Origin: Anastrepha obliqua
Taxonomy: Eukaryota; Arthropoda; Insecta; Diptera; Tephritidae
DNA length: 64,000 bases
Direction of reading: 5' to 3'
NCBI RefSeq assembly: GCF_027943255.1
Contig: NC_072894.1
Span: forward strand, 133,353,601-133,417,600
Position numbers and translations under genes: made by a program. The notes under the pieces are model-generated. The model was not told where the DNA came from, made no database searches, and saw nothing but the letters and a program-made list of their open reading frames with translations. Position 1 is the first letter of the stretch; each line of letters starts with the position of its first letter. This document shows, in pieces, positions 45,842-56,259 of this stretch.

Positions 45842-46105
45842 TCAACCGAATACTTTAGTTTTATCTTGAATTTGGTTGTGATTTTCACAAATGAGCGTCG
45901 CATTCGCTTGCGCCAGTGCCGTTGAAAGCTTCTTGATGTTGAGTGCCTTAATGTTTAGTTGTTGTTGCACTGCAAGCCAGTCAGCCAGGTATATGTTTGT
46001 AAACTGTTCACATACCCAGCAAAGACTATCACTGAACACGAACTGGTGCTCTGCTGCTGAATTGCCCCGAGTTCGTATTCTCTCTCTGCTTGCATTATGA
46101 AATTC
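45842..46105 (-). other. Unassigned open segment, possible small exon
   Basis: A minus-strand frame open from about 46,105 to a stop at 45,842 reads RTRGNSAAEHQFVFSDSLCW followed by VCEQFTNIYLADWLAVQQQL and ends KTKVFG. Composition is protein-like, not repeat-like, with amphipathic segments, but no ATG opens it. A second frame with an ATG (MQAEREYELGAIQQQ) overlaps, and the plus strand is open too. It could be the last exon of a gene, a retroelement piece or chance. No family recognised. Confidence 0.2.
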
Positions 46106-46134
46106 CTTAATTTTAGACAGAAAAGTTAAGGTAG

Positions 46135-46425
46135 GTGAAATGGTTGAAGCAGCAGTCTGGCACTACCCAAGTAGCCCTAAAGCCCGTCTTGATACCATTG
46201 TGGCAGATATATACAGCCAGTTAGAGCTGTTGATGTAATGCAGAAGATTGCTGGGATTTAGGTTGACGAAGGAAGGATAACTCAGTGACCTTAATCGTGT
46301 AGCTGCCAAGCCCAAGCATTTACAGTGAAATAGCTCAGTAGTCTCCTTCTCTGAAAGGTGCGCACAACTTCTGCAATGCGGATTAAATTGTAAGGCCGAT
46401 TGTTCAATGAGCGATATACGCAGCT
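46135..46425 (+). repeat. Dispersed repeat, copy 1 of an inverted pair
   Basis: GGCAGATATATACAGCCAG, CTGTTGATGTAATGCAGAAG and TCTGAAAGGT...CTTCTGCAATG match the reverse complement of 48,780-49,040 along about 230 bp. Probably a LINE 3' UTR from its setting, but no coding part is attached. Confidence 0.65.
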
Positions 46426-46639
46426 AAGGACTTAGACATTGAATAGCGTGGAGTTCCCAGGACTTTTTGGGTCATCCGTCTATTGTACTGCGTCAAAGAG
46501 TTTTCTAAATAGTACAGGAAGAAATGTGCGTTTCTGTGCGTTCCTGAGATATAAGTTGTGCAATTCCTCTTAAACAAAAGTCTTTGCATCACAGATAAAA
46601 TTAAAAGAAATTACTGAAAATAAGAATTTTTTCCTCCGA

Positions 46640-47595
46640 AATGACCACAATTTTGTAAGAGACTTCGTATATCTAGGAACCAGCATTAACACCGATAAAA
46701 ATGTCAGCCTTGAAATCTAACGTAGAATCCTTTTTGTCAACAAGTGCCCCTTTGATCTAAAGTCCGCTCTCGACGAACAAAAGCGTGTGAGCTTCTTATT
46801 AAGGACACACTAATCAGTTCTGTAAATCAAATATGGATGAGCGTTAATACCTGTGAAATTGCTAGGCAAACATGTCCAAGGCTAAGCTTCAAATTAGAAC
46901 CTTAGTAGGGGCTGTCACAGGCCATTGTCTCATAGGAAATCATGCAAGGAGATTAGGCGCTTACACGCATGATTTCTGTCGTAGCTGCAGAAAGGAGGAG
47001 GAGTTGGTAACAATTCAATATCTGCCCAGTTCTAGCCAGAAGCAGGAACCGATATTTAAGATCTTACTTCTTAACGAATATAGATAATCTATACACGTTA
47101 GGTATCAACAACCTTTTACACTTTTTTAAAGGCTCCGGATGGTTCAATATGGAAAGGGAAATGTAGCCCAGCCCCCGCGGCTTACAACGCACCCATTTCG
47201 TGGTCTAAGTGGCATCGTTGTCTCTATGTGCGATGCGGCTGCCAAACCTAACCTAACCTAAACATTACATTTTATAAGGCTCTCTCGCTCTAATGTATGG
47301 CGCAGAAACTTGCACGATCACAATATTCTATGCGGCGTCCCTTGAAGTGTTTGAAAAACAGAATCTGCGGAAGATTTTTGGGACTTTGCACTTTAGCGAT
47401 GGCAAGTATCGAAGGCGATGGAACAATGAGCGGTATGAGGTTTACGACAACATATACATAGTCCAGCGAATAAAGATCCAGGGGCTACGTTGACTGGGTC
47501 ATGTCGTCCGAATGGATACAAATGCTCTATCTCTCAAAGTATTCGATGCGGTACCAGTTAGTGGTAGCAGAGGAAGAGGAAGGCCTTCTCGGCAA
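46640..47595 (+). mobile_element. RTE-type LINE fragment (copy C), split by another LINE
   Basis: 46,640-46,830 encodes DFVYLGTSINTDKNVSLEI, the segment before the C terminus of RTE proteins. The reading then stops and resumes at 47,268 with ALMYGAETCTITIF, FEKQNLRKIFGTLHF and RRRWNNERYEVYD, the equivalent of copy A at 12.79 kb. Between them lies another LINE 3' end. Frames carry stops and the 3' end breaks off near 47,595 without the GAA tail. Confidence 0.75.
46838..47264 (+). mobile_element. 5'-truncated LINE nested in the RTE fragment
   Basis: The frame from 46,872 reads VTGHCLIGNHARRLGAYTHD then FCRSCRKEEELVTIQYLPSS, the standard C-terminal region (GHC..H..R...FCRSC) of a non-LTR retrotransposon, closely similar to the insertion at 8.70 kb. 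The 3' end is AACCTAACCTAAACA at about 47,248-47,264. The left boundary is estimated from where RTE homology stops. Confidence 0.7.
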
Positions 47596-48640
47596 GTAAT
47601 TAAAATTCAACCTCTATTTGGTGCAATAACACCCGTTGGGTAACCAGTTGGTATTTGCTCCACTGGGTATAAGTTACTTATAAAATATAAATGCAAATAT
47701 TTATAAGCATAAAGGTGTGTGCGAGTCTTCCAATTCATTGCCATTGCAAGCCAGCGTTCTGTAAGCAAGTTTCGGTGTTTAGCGGGGTATCCCCAACTTG
47801 GAGAAGCTCTTCAATTGGTCGCTGGTATTTACCCATACAAAATTACAAGCGAGAATTCGCTGAAGTACGCGATATCAATTGCTTGATAAATGATGAAATA
47901 AAACAACAATAAGAGCAACAGCTTAATGGCATCTTTACAAAGAATGCGTATACTGGGAAAAATATTTTAATTTGATGTACGGTGAAAATATGTAAGTGGA
48001 AATTTCTCAAATACAACCTATGCTCCTTTTTTAATGGATTCCATATACAATACAGATAAATGAATACTTTATATTTACAAGAAATTGCAAACTTATCAGT
48101 GACTGAAAAGTAAGATACGATTTGCATTGCTTGAAGTATCTTAGAGAAATTTAGCTGAAAATTGGCTGCGGCCCTCGACAGGGCGATTGAATCGTAAAAT
48201 TGTGAGTTATTTACTTGTGTCTTTCTTATTAAAATGTATTGCAGAAAATATTTAAAATGACAGGCAGAATAAAACTCTTATCCACGAAACCTAGAACGTA
48301 TTATGTATCGGGTGTTATTTTAAGAGCTTAAGAACTAAAAATGATAATAAAAACTGACATATTTTTGGAAAGAATTTTAATATACAAATTTTATTTATTT
48401 TTAATTAATTTATTATAATCTGGTTGATAATTTCATGGCATTTATTTTCTGGATAATAAATCAAGCCGCATGGCATCAATGGTGGTTAGAATATTGCAAT
48501 AAATCAATTGTTAAGCGCACTGTATGGCAAATTCCTCGCGAACTTTGCGAACTGTTTATTTTTTTCAAAGTAAATTTCCACAATTTGGAAGCGTTGCTTT
48601 GGTATAAAACAATTTATGATTCACAGTTGCCACTCTCAGC
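47596..48640. other. Intergenic, nothing recognised
   Basis: Short open frames (for example 48,435-48,653, 72 aa, Trp-rich) have no recognisable domain. No repeat structure seen. Confidence 0.35.
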
Positions 48641-48643
48641 TGT

Positions 48644-48673
48644 AAAACTATAGATATCGATATCGATAGTTTT
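48644..48673. promoter_or_regulatory. Palindrome with two overlapping DRE motifs (TATCGATA)
   Basis: A 30-bp palindrome (14 of 15 pairs) contains TATCGATA at 48,655-48,662 and 48,661-48,668. TATCGATA is the DRE motif bound by DREF and related insulator proteins at many fly housekeeping promoters. A CAG...TTATTGGTAAGCG stretch with a splice-donor look follows at about 48,715. No downstream coding exon was identified, so a promoter is only suggested. Confidence 0.4.
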
Positions 48674-48779
48674 TTAGCATTTTTTCTGTCGACTCATTTC
48701 AGCAAGAGTTATTGGTAAGCGATAACTGGGGACTACACGCTATTCAATTTTCAAACTCGTAGCTGTGTTTACCGACCAT

Positions 48780-49060
48780 TAGACGATCGGCATATTCGGG
48801 GAAAAGCTAGGTACCTTTAACTCACATTGCAGAAGCTGAGAGGACCTTTCAGAGACGGAGATTGCTGAGCTCTTTAACTGTGAATGACCTGGTTTGCAAG
48901 CTAGATGATTAAGGTTACTGGGTGTTCCTTTTTTCGACAGCCTGGGGCAGTGCGCCAACCTCAATCTCATCAATCTTCTGCATTATATCAACAGATCTGG
49001 CTGGCTGTATATATCTGCCTGTTGGAGGTCTCATAATGGTTGATACAGAGCAGTGCTTGG
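48780..49060 (-). repeat. Dispersed repeat, copy 2 of an inverted pair
   Basis: Reverse complement of the 46.14-46.42 kb repeat, with GGCAGATATATACAGCCAG conserved and several short indels. It begins shortly after the DRE palindrome. Confidence 0.65.
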
Positions 49061-52000
49061 GGAGTGCCAGACTCGTACTTCGATATTTGCACTGTTGGAT
49101 TTTGATTATGAGTTTGAATTGATTTGGAAAATTACTCCTTACCCTCCTACTTTGGATGAAGCGTTGTAAGACTCATATAGTTCATGATTTCATCTTTCCC
49201 ATTTTTCACTTTCCAATTGTGTAAGTCCGCCTGGATTGGGCGACATGTACAAAATTTAAGAAGCATTTTACTCTTGGTTCTGGTATTCATAAGAATGCTG
49301 ATTACAGTAACAAAGAATCAGAATTTGGGCACAGAAAAATCTATGCTCCTGTTTATAAGTTAAACTTTTTCGACTCGATGTGCTTTCCTCCATCTATGCG
49401 GAAGCTTAACAAGAAAGGCTGATCTTTGGAATTTCGAATGATGGGGTTTCCAAGGAATAGCCGTACTGAAAAATATTAATATTTAGATCCAAGAACTGTG
49501 AAAGAAATACGAGTACGTGGGGTGAATTCATACTTTTTGATACGAGGTCACAACCTTTGAGCCTATACTCTAATTGATGACAATTAAGTAGTAGCCTGGG
49601 GCGCAAAAATGCACCTGCCAATAGTAATGCGGTCTCACATGCAGCTTCTGAGCTATTAGGTGGCAATGCGCACTTGGCCGAAGCCAGGCAATGGAGGTGG
49701 TACATGTACTATAGAAAAAAAATTGCCTCACTTCTGTCAGCAAATGTTTTAGAACGGGGTAATATGTGTATGTCGTCCTGGTGCATGTAGAGACTCAGCG
49801 CACAACTGAGTGCGAGGCTGAGTGAGAGGCAGCCTCCGAAGACTTTCTAAAAGTAAGTTCAGTTCTTAAGTCTGTGTACACAGGTAAATCTTTAGGAAAA
49901 ATTCCTTAGCGGTAAATCCTTTCTTGTTTTAAATTCAAGGTGCTATAGTATTACATTATAGGATCGCTTAGGCTAGGTTCGGTTAGTTGGGTTATTCCTA
50001 TAGGACAATGTCTACTCTGATTTGATTCCAATCCCCTAACGAAGTTACTTAAACCACTTAGAGCTTTTGAGAAGGTAACTAGTCCCCGCGCGAGCCACTT
50101 TGCAAATTTCCCGGTTTGCAAATAAATAATCGCCAAGATATTTGGCACGGCTTTTCGGAACTGCAGGACATTCTCAGAGGAGGTGTTGTACCGATTGAAT
50201 TTCTTCTAAAGCTTTTTATAACTTGTGAGGTATACCCATTCTACTAGCTAGGGTGCCAATAGTGCCCGTTGTAACACCTACTGGATCGCTTAGAAGTGAG
50301 GTGAAGCTCAATAGCAAGTTTTTCTGTTAACTGCTTGTCTACGTATCTCTAACTAACGCGGGTCGATCTTTTCACTCTAGACATGATTGGGTGTGCGAGA
50401 CCAACAACAAGAGGTCTCGGTTGCGTCCGAAATTTTTAAAGATATGTTTCTCTGCTATTTTCAATTTCGTCATCGACAATCCATATTTGAAAATCTTGGT
50501 GCATGTTTGTATCTTCGACGCACCATGGCTCTATTAATATTTTTCTTAGTACCTTTGACTTACATAACTTGACTTTGTATACCTCAAATGAGAAATAGAA
50601 GAGACTCAAAGAACTCCCCTCTTGTGGTATAAAACTCTCTCTCGTTCTTTAGTGCATAGGAAGCTAAAAACCTCAGCTGGAAGTACTTTTATCCAGCTAC
50701 TCTGAGTCTGGCAATGGAGGTTACAAGAAACAGATCGCTTGTTAAGGAAAGCTGCAGCGACAACCCCAATAGCTCCTGAACGTCTTTGCAATGGTACCGC
50801 ATATTATCAAAGTAGTGTTGAGAGAAAAACAGACAGTACAACAAACCTTTAATGAAATCAAACACCAGGGAAGAAGCTATGTGAGGATAAAATTGGGAAG
50901 GTTCAAAAAACTTAATCACATCTCTGAGAATTATTTACAAATACTAATACGCAGCTTAATAGGTGACTTTATGCTAATAAGCCATTTACTTAGAATACTT
51001 CATTCCAAAGTATGTGTGACTATAATTTTCTCGCAGCGTACTAAAGTTCCTGTCGCATTGAAAATGTTTTACAAAAAAAGTTGGTTGTTTTTTTGTATTT
51101 GTTTGGGAAGCCTGCTGGCCTGTAGAAAGTCAATGAGCAGAAGGAATAATACTTACAGCCTTACATACATACATAAGTGCATTGATTTGGCGGTGAGCTG
51201 GGCGAGCACGAATGAGCGGAGAAAACGTGTTAACACTTGACAACGGGCACACACAGAAGGTTTGAATGATCACAGCGGCCAACGATCGGGGCGAGCAAAG
51301 CCAAAAGACGTTTACACCAACAAAACTCGTTTCCATTTTAGCTTTTTAACATAAAAATGAGATAGCCATTGAATTTTACAAAAACGATGGATGGTAATTA
51401 TTGTGTGCGTGTATAAAAACAAGCGTGAATGTGTGTGTGTTGTTTGGATTTTGGTTAACAGGTTGAGCGCGCAAGCAGTCTGCGGATATGGGTGAAATAC
51501 TGGGAGAGGTGGCAAGCGAAGAAGCTGTGTGTAAGAGCCGTAGAGTAGAGGTGTTAAAGAACAGTTGAATTGAGTCGGTGTTGTTGGTGTTGTTTTTGTT
51601 TCTACTGGAGAGAGGACAGTTTAAATTTTATTTCTTTTTAAAGCTGTAAGTATTTACAACAAAAGCAATAACAAATAACAAACTTGTACAAACTTCGCTG
51701 GTGCTGCTGGTTTTTGGTTGTACAAAATTTTTGTTTCTGGATTTGTACGTGCGGCTTTCGGTTGTTTTTCTGATATTGTTGATTTTAATGTTTTGTTGGC
51801 ATGCCAACTGCAGCAGCAACAAAAGCAAAACTAACAAGAATAACAACAACCACACCGATAATCAAAATAACCATAATGAAGCATAACAATGAGGCATCAA
51901 GACCTGCTGCTACGCGCACCAACCGGTGTTTGAGGCATCAGCGCCGATTTCAATTTGTATTTACATTCATTCGAATGGGTTAGTCAGTATTCAAGCGCGG

Positions 52001-52290
52001 TCTGAGCGTGTTGTGTGGTGCGGCAAAATAAACGAACAACCGAGGCTGAATATCAGTGGCGGTGACTGCAGAGGTGGCAATAAGCAAGTTGCTTGTGCAG
52101 TTGTTAGGCAACAGTTGAGTGCAGCTGTTGGTGATTGTGGCATTGGATATCTTTATTGCGAATTTCGAAAACGCTGAAGTGTTAAAGAACACTTTGTGAC
52201 GTTGATAAAATTCCAATTAGCGAGCTCAGCACGTTTTGATAAAATTGATTAACAAATTTTGTGGGATCTTTCACACCGAAGTGCTCAAAT
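49061..52290. other. Intergenic; LINE-like 3' end on the minus strand near 49.97 kb
   Basis: GGCTAGGTTCGGTTAGTTGG at about 49,971 resembles a decayed TTAGGTTAGG terminus of a minus-strand LINE; the following about 350 bp may be its 3' UTR. A 149-aa plus frame at 50,791-51,240 has no recognisable domain and I do not call it. 51.3-52.2 kb has CAGCAGCAACAAAAGC-like and TGTGTG simple repeats. Confidence 0.3.
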
Positions 52291-53194
52291 GATAAAATCG
52301 CACATAGATAAACGAAATAACGAACACTGTGAGATTTTCGGTGTGTGAATTGAATGAAAAGTCATATGAAAAATAAACTAATCGGATGTAAATAAAGACT
52401 TCATGGCTTTATAGAAATCACAAAAAACAGTCTAAAAACAAAGAAAATGAAAAAAACGTTTTGAATCAAAACTAAATTTACACTAAGGCAAACATTAATT
52501 TTTAACTGGTTATCAGTAAGCATTCGTCAAGGAAGCAGAAATAATATATCAGAAAGCCTAGAAGACTTCCATAAAACAAAAGCTGTTAAAAACGACACAA
52601 ATACTCGTAGCATAAACGAAATAATAAAAATCGGGAAAGTCTACAAAGTCTCCAAAAATCAAAAGCGTCAAAAATTAAGTGTACACTTCTGTTATTTGTT
52701 ATTTTGCAATTAAAAACTTCGGTGAAGAAAAAATTAATAAAGTACTAAAAAGTCTACAAAGTCTTCACAAACCAAAAAATACCAAAAATTATACGAATAC
52801 TCTTACTATATTTGAAAGATAATATAAATGAAAAAGTCTGCAAAATTCCATAATTCAAAAATTGCCAAAAAATACACACAAATACCAGTTGCTGGAATAG
52901 AAGACCAAACATTCAAAATACAAATCTATACTGAAGCTGTTCACAATTCGCCCATAGCAAAGAAGTCCTGCCAAAAAATCACCAAACACAAAACCTACTT
53001 TTATAAAACTAAAACTTAAATTTATTTAAAATATAAGGTCTACAAGGCCACCTAAAAACATTAAAAATTCCCAGCAGACTTAAACCAAATAAGTAGTAAG
53101 TCGCAGCTCGCTAGTTTCGCAACCTACAAGGATCATCTTGCTCAGTCACAAAGTCTCGAATCAACAATTTGCGTAACCTCCATTCCCTATCAAA
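52291..53194 (+). promoter_or_regulatory. Likely 5' UTR / promoter region of the plus-strand LPP gene
   Basis: A-rich leader upstream of the LPP start with repeated AAAGTCTACAAAGTC-type motifs (near 52,638, 52,752, 52,833 and 53,036). A TCAGTC initiator-like hexamer is at about 53,144, and the ATG context is CAAAATG, typical of flies. The transcription start cannot be fixed from sequence alone; an upstream non-coding exon is possible. Confidence 0.35.
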
Positions 53195-54199
53195 ATGTCT
53201 ACAATGACAATACTGCGCCGCTGCATCGATCTTCTCCTTTTCATCGTACTTATTGGAGTTGAGTTCGCCTTACACCAATGGATGCCGCCTCAAAAGCGCG
53301 GCTTCTTTTGTGGAGATGAGTCGCTACAGTATCCGTTCAGCTCCTCGCAGACTATTGGCCTTGGCGCGCTGAGCATCATAGTGCTCGCCGTACCATTCTT
53401 CGTTATACTTGTAGTCGAACTTTTCAGGCAGCTATCTCGTAGCCGCAACAAACAGCATGCATATGCAACTCAGGATGCCGCCGATGAATCCTGCCATTGT
53501 GGACGTCGTTGGAAAAATATTTACGCACACATCGGCTACTACTTGTTCGGCATCTTGATGACGCTAATCGCCACAGAGATACCTAAACGTGCTCTCGGCA
53601 GATTGCGGCCGTACTTCTTCAGTATTTGTAAGCCACGTTTAGCCGATGGCACCAACTGCGACTTTGAACGTAATCAAGGCCACTATTTCACCGAATATAC
53701 GTGCGAAAGTGATGTTAGTCAAAGAATGATGACCGAAATGGCCATGTCTTTCCCCAGTGGACACTCCTCCATCGCTTTCTATGCAATGGTCTACATAGCA
53801 CTGTACTTGCAAGTGGCGCTTAGCACACGCGGCTCCAAGCTACTCAAGCATCTATTGCAATTCGGTTTTGTGATGTTGGCTTGGTATGTGGCGTTGACAC
53901 GCGTCAACGATCACTGGCATCATTGGTCCGACGTGTTGGTGGGTATACTGATCGGTACGCTGTTTGCCTGGCTGGTGGCGCGTTATGTGGCCAAGTTATT
54001 CGAGGGCCGTTGCTCGTCGCCGCAATCATTGTCGGCGGCGAAAATATTGGCTCATGCGAGTCTAGCATCTGCGTCTGCGCAATCGCCGACGCCAGTACTT
54101 CCAGCGTACACATTTGGCAGTGTGCCGTATCTGCAGCACCACGGACCGAATCACGCCGCCTACGGTCAGACATACCACAATTATGGGTACGTGCCGTAA
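53195..54199 (+). CDS. Wunen-like lipid phosphate phosphatase, single exon, complete
   Basis: A 334-aa integral membrane enzyme of the PAP2/LPP family, predicted to dephosphorylate lipid phosphates outside the cell or in the lumen; fly wunen proteins use this activity in germ-cell guidance. All three catalytic motifs are present: C1 K131-x6-R138-P139, C2 P187-S-G-H190, C3 R236-x5-H242-x3-D246, with Thr235 where Ser is usual. Six spans are visible near residues 10-26, 54-76, 112-129, 190-208, 220-235 and 247-265. KRGFFCGDESL follows TM1 as in wunens. The C1-C2 loop (140-185) has no N-glycosylation sequon, unlike the paralogue at 6 kb. The start at 53,195 has a good context and gives a full-length family member, with a second in-frame Met at residue 4. 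I cannot tell which Drosophila paralogue it matches. Confidence 0.93.
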   Translation: MSTMTILRRCIDLLLFIVLIGVEFALHQWMPPQKRGFFCGDESLQYPFSSSQTIGLGALSIIVLAVPFFVILVVELFRQLSRSRNKQHAYATQDAADESCHCGRRWKNIYAHIGYYLFGILMTLIATEIPKRALGRLRPYFFSICKPRLADGTNCDFERNQGHYFTEYTCESDVSQRMMTEMAMSFPSGHSSIAFYAMVYIALYLQVALSTRGSKLLKHLLQFGFVMLAWYVALTRVNDHWHHWSDVLVGILIGTLFAWLVARYVAKLFEGRCSSPQSLSAAKILAHASLASASAQSPTPVLPAYTFGSVPYLQHHGPNHAAYGQTYHNYGYVP

Positions 54200-54679
54200 A
54201 GAGCGACTGAAGGAGTGATGGAAGAAGAAAAAGAAAACGCAAATTGCACGAATGCAAGCAATAGTGCAAAAAACCTCGAAGTGCAGCTGAGTTGCAGTGA
54301 AAGCCGTTGCGATTTTGTTATTATTTTCATTGTTTCTTAATTTTGTGTTTAAATTTTAGTTGGCAGCGCACGCATGTGGCATTGGAATTTGCAGAGTAGA
54401 GAAACGTTTCGAACTATCTTTGGTAGCATTTCTCAGTCGAATGATTTCGTTAATCGTAAATTAAATTGTATGTACTAGTTTTGGTTAATTAGATAAATTT
54501 CAATTGTATTTAGGTGCATATTTTAACTAGAAGTATTAGACGAGGGAAATTTTGGAATAGTCACAACGTTTAGTAACATTTTGAATCGTTAAATATTATT
54601 TTCTATAAGATTTAAAACTTGCTTTTAAAAACTTTTTGTAACTAAAATTCCATTCAATTCAAAAATGAAGCTTTCAAAA
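54200..54679 (+). other. 3' UTR region of the plus-strand LPP gene
   Basis: AT-rich, non-coding. No AATAAA was noticed before the duplicated segment at 54.68-54.88 kb, where several occur. The 3' UTR therefore probably extends into it. Confidence 0.35.
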
Positions 54680-54880
54680 TCTTTCCAAAAAAATATATCA
54701 CTGAATAAATTTATTTTAAGTATTGGCGCATAACAATAAAACTCGAAAATACAAAGTTTTCAATTAAATTGAAACTCTCCAAAAAACATATCACTTAATA
54801 AATTTATTTTGAATATTGCGGCATGACAATAAAACTCGAGAATACAAAATTTTCAATTAAATTGAAACTCTCCAAAAAAG
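54680..54880 (+). repeat. 93-bp tandem duplication with AATAAA signals
   Basis: Two copies of a unit containing AATAAATTTATTTT, CAATAAAACTCGA and TTTTCAATTAAATTGAAACT (AATAAAT at 54,704 and 54,797), with a partial third start at 54,868. Each unit carries two AATAAA hexamers and could provide alternative polyadenylation sites for the LPP transcript. An internal AATTAAATT inverted repeat is present in each. Confidence 0.75.
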
Positions 54881-55525
54881 TCTCCAAATTGAAACACCTT
54901 GAAAATGAGCAAAACCGCCAAGTGTGCTCGTTAAAATTTGTTAACAATTTTTTTTCTATATAAATAATAAAAAAACAGTTGTTTATGAAAACCATTTTAC
55001 CGTTATTAATTAATTAAATGTATAATTATGCATAAATATGTATTATGTACGAGTACATAAGTATTTAGGAATAGTTGATTTATCTACATATGTAAATATT
55101 TGTATGTTTGTTTGTATGACACACTTTTTTAAGCGAAATTCGCCTTTTCAAATCGAAAAGCTTTAACAATTTAATTAAAATTAAATAAAAAGTACAATTA
55201 TTATTATTTTAAACCACTTAAATGCTTTTTACTTACTATGTCTCCACTTATCGAAGCTTCACTAGGTGTTGCTAATTTTCAACTGTAACAATAAAAACAA
55301 ATTCATAATATTTGCGCAAACAATTTTGATTATTCTCGCTTATTTTGGAAGCATCAATTATGCGTAATTCATGGCAATTAACTTAGCTTCAAAGGTTCGA
55401 AGAGACGAGCAGCGGCAGTAAATAGGAGTTGAGTGTCTGAATTATTTCACTTTTATTTGTATTTGAGCTCGACAGCTCGGGTGGTCTTTTTCTACCTGGC
55501 AACAGCTAGTCTACTGCTAGGGACG
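54881..55525. other. Intergenic, nothing recognised
   Basis: AT-rich, no gene or repeat identified. Confidence 0.4.
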
Positions 55526-55529
55526 CAGA

Positions 55530-55721
55530 TTGTGGTCAATGATTGTAACTCCTGCCGAATGTGAAAGGTGTAGCGGGACTCTATGGTTTATTAGCACACG
55601 TCAATCTGCGATTCTTTTCAAAATCGCGAAGAGGATTGGTTATAAATGCGGGCTAATGAAACGCTATTGTGACAACCGTAAATGTGAAAATGGGTTGATT
55701 TTTACGGTTCAGGAGCAATAA
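55530..55721 (+). pseudogene. Possible zinc-ribbon fragment (transposase-like)
   Basis: A 63-aa frame with CERCSGTL, YKCGLMKRYC and DNRKCENG, spacing two CxxC/CxxxxC pairs as in the N-terminal zinc ribbon of Merlin/ISXO2-type transposases. No downstream DDE domain is visible. Could equally be a chance open frame. Confidence 0.2.
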
Positions 55722-56255
55722 GCAGAGTGGTTGGACGAACTTGTCATCCAAGATGGAGCGTGCACTTTCCACAAATTATTTTATAAGTCCTTTGGCAATT
55801 ACAGGCATCTATTTAGGCGACGGAAATGACAGGCAAAAAACGCCATTCGCGCAAACACTTTTTAACTCCCTAGAAGCAAGGAGTAGAAGTTTGGACGATG
55901 ACGTAGCAATATTTCTTGAGATAACCAGAAAAAATTGAATGCATTAACACCCAGCTGGTAAGCCAACTACTATATTCACTTATATTCTTCATTGAAGAAG
56001 GCTTTGGCTTAAGGTAAGTAAAAGAAATTAGGCTTACTTCAACCAGACATGGTAAATTATAGGATTTTAGGCGATTCTTCATAAATTTATAGTTTTTCCT
56101 AATACGAAATAGATATCAGTAGAGTTTGCTTATTATCTGCATACGAATCACGGATCTGTGACTCCTTTGTGGAGACTTCTCTTAAAATAATGAAGCAGAT
56201 GTGCATTACATAGTCCTTTTTTGCAATATAGTCTACCATCTTAAGTGTATACGAT
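55722..56255. other. Intergenic, nothing recognised
   Basis: A GCAGATGTGCAT string near 56,200 also occurs near 13,530 in a similar setting (a short dispersed repeat at best). No gene seen. Confidence 0.3.
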
Positions 56256-56259
56256 AGGT

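Noticed and set aside
50791..51240. 149-aa plus-strand frame
   Set aside because: No domain, no promoter or splice context; composition like translated intergenic DNA.
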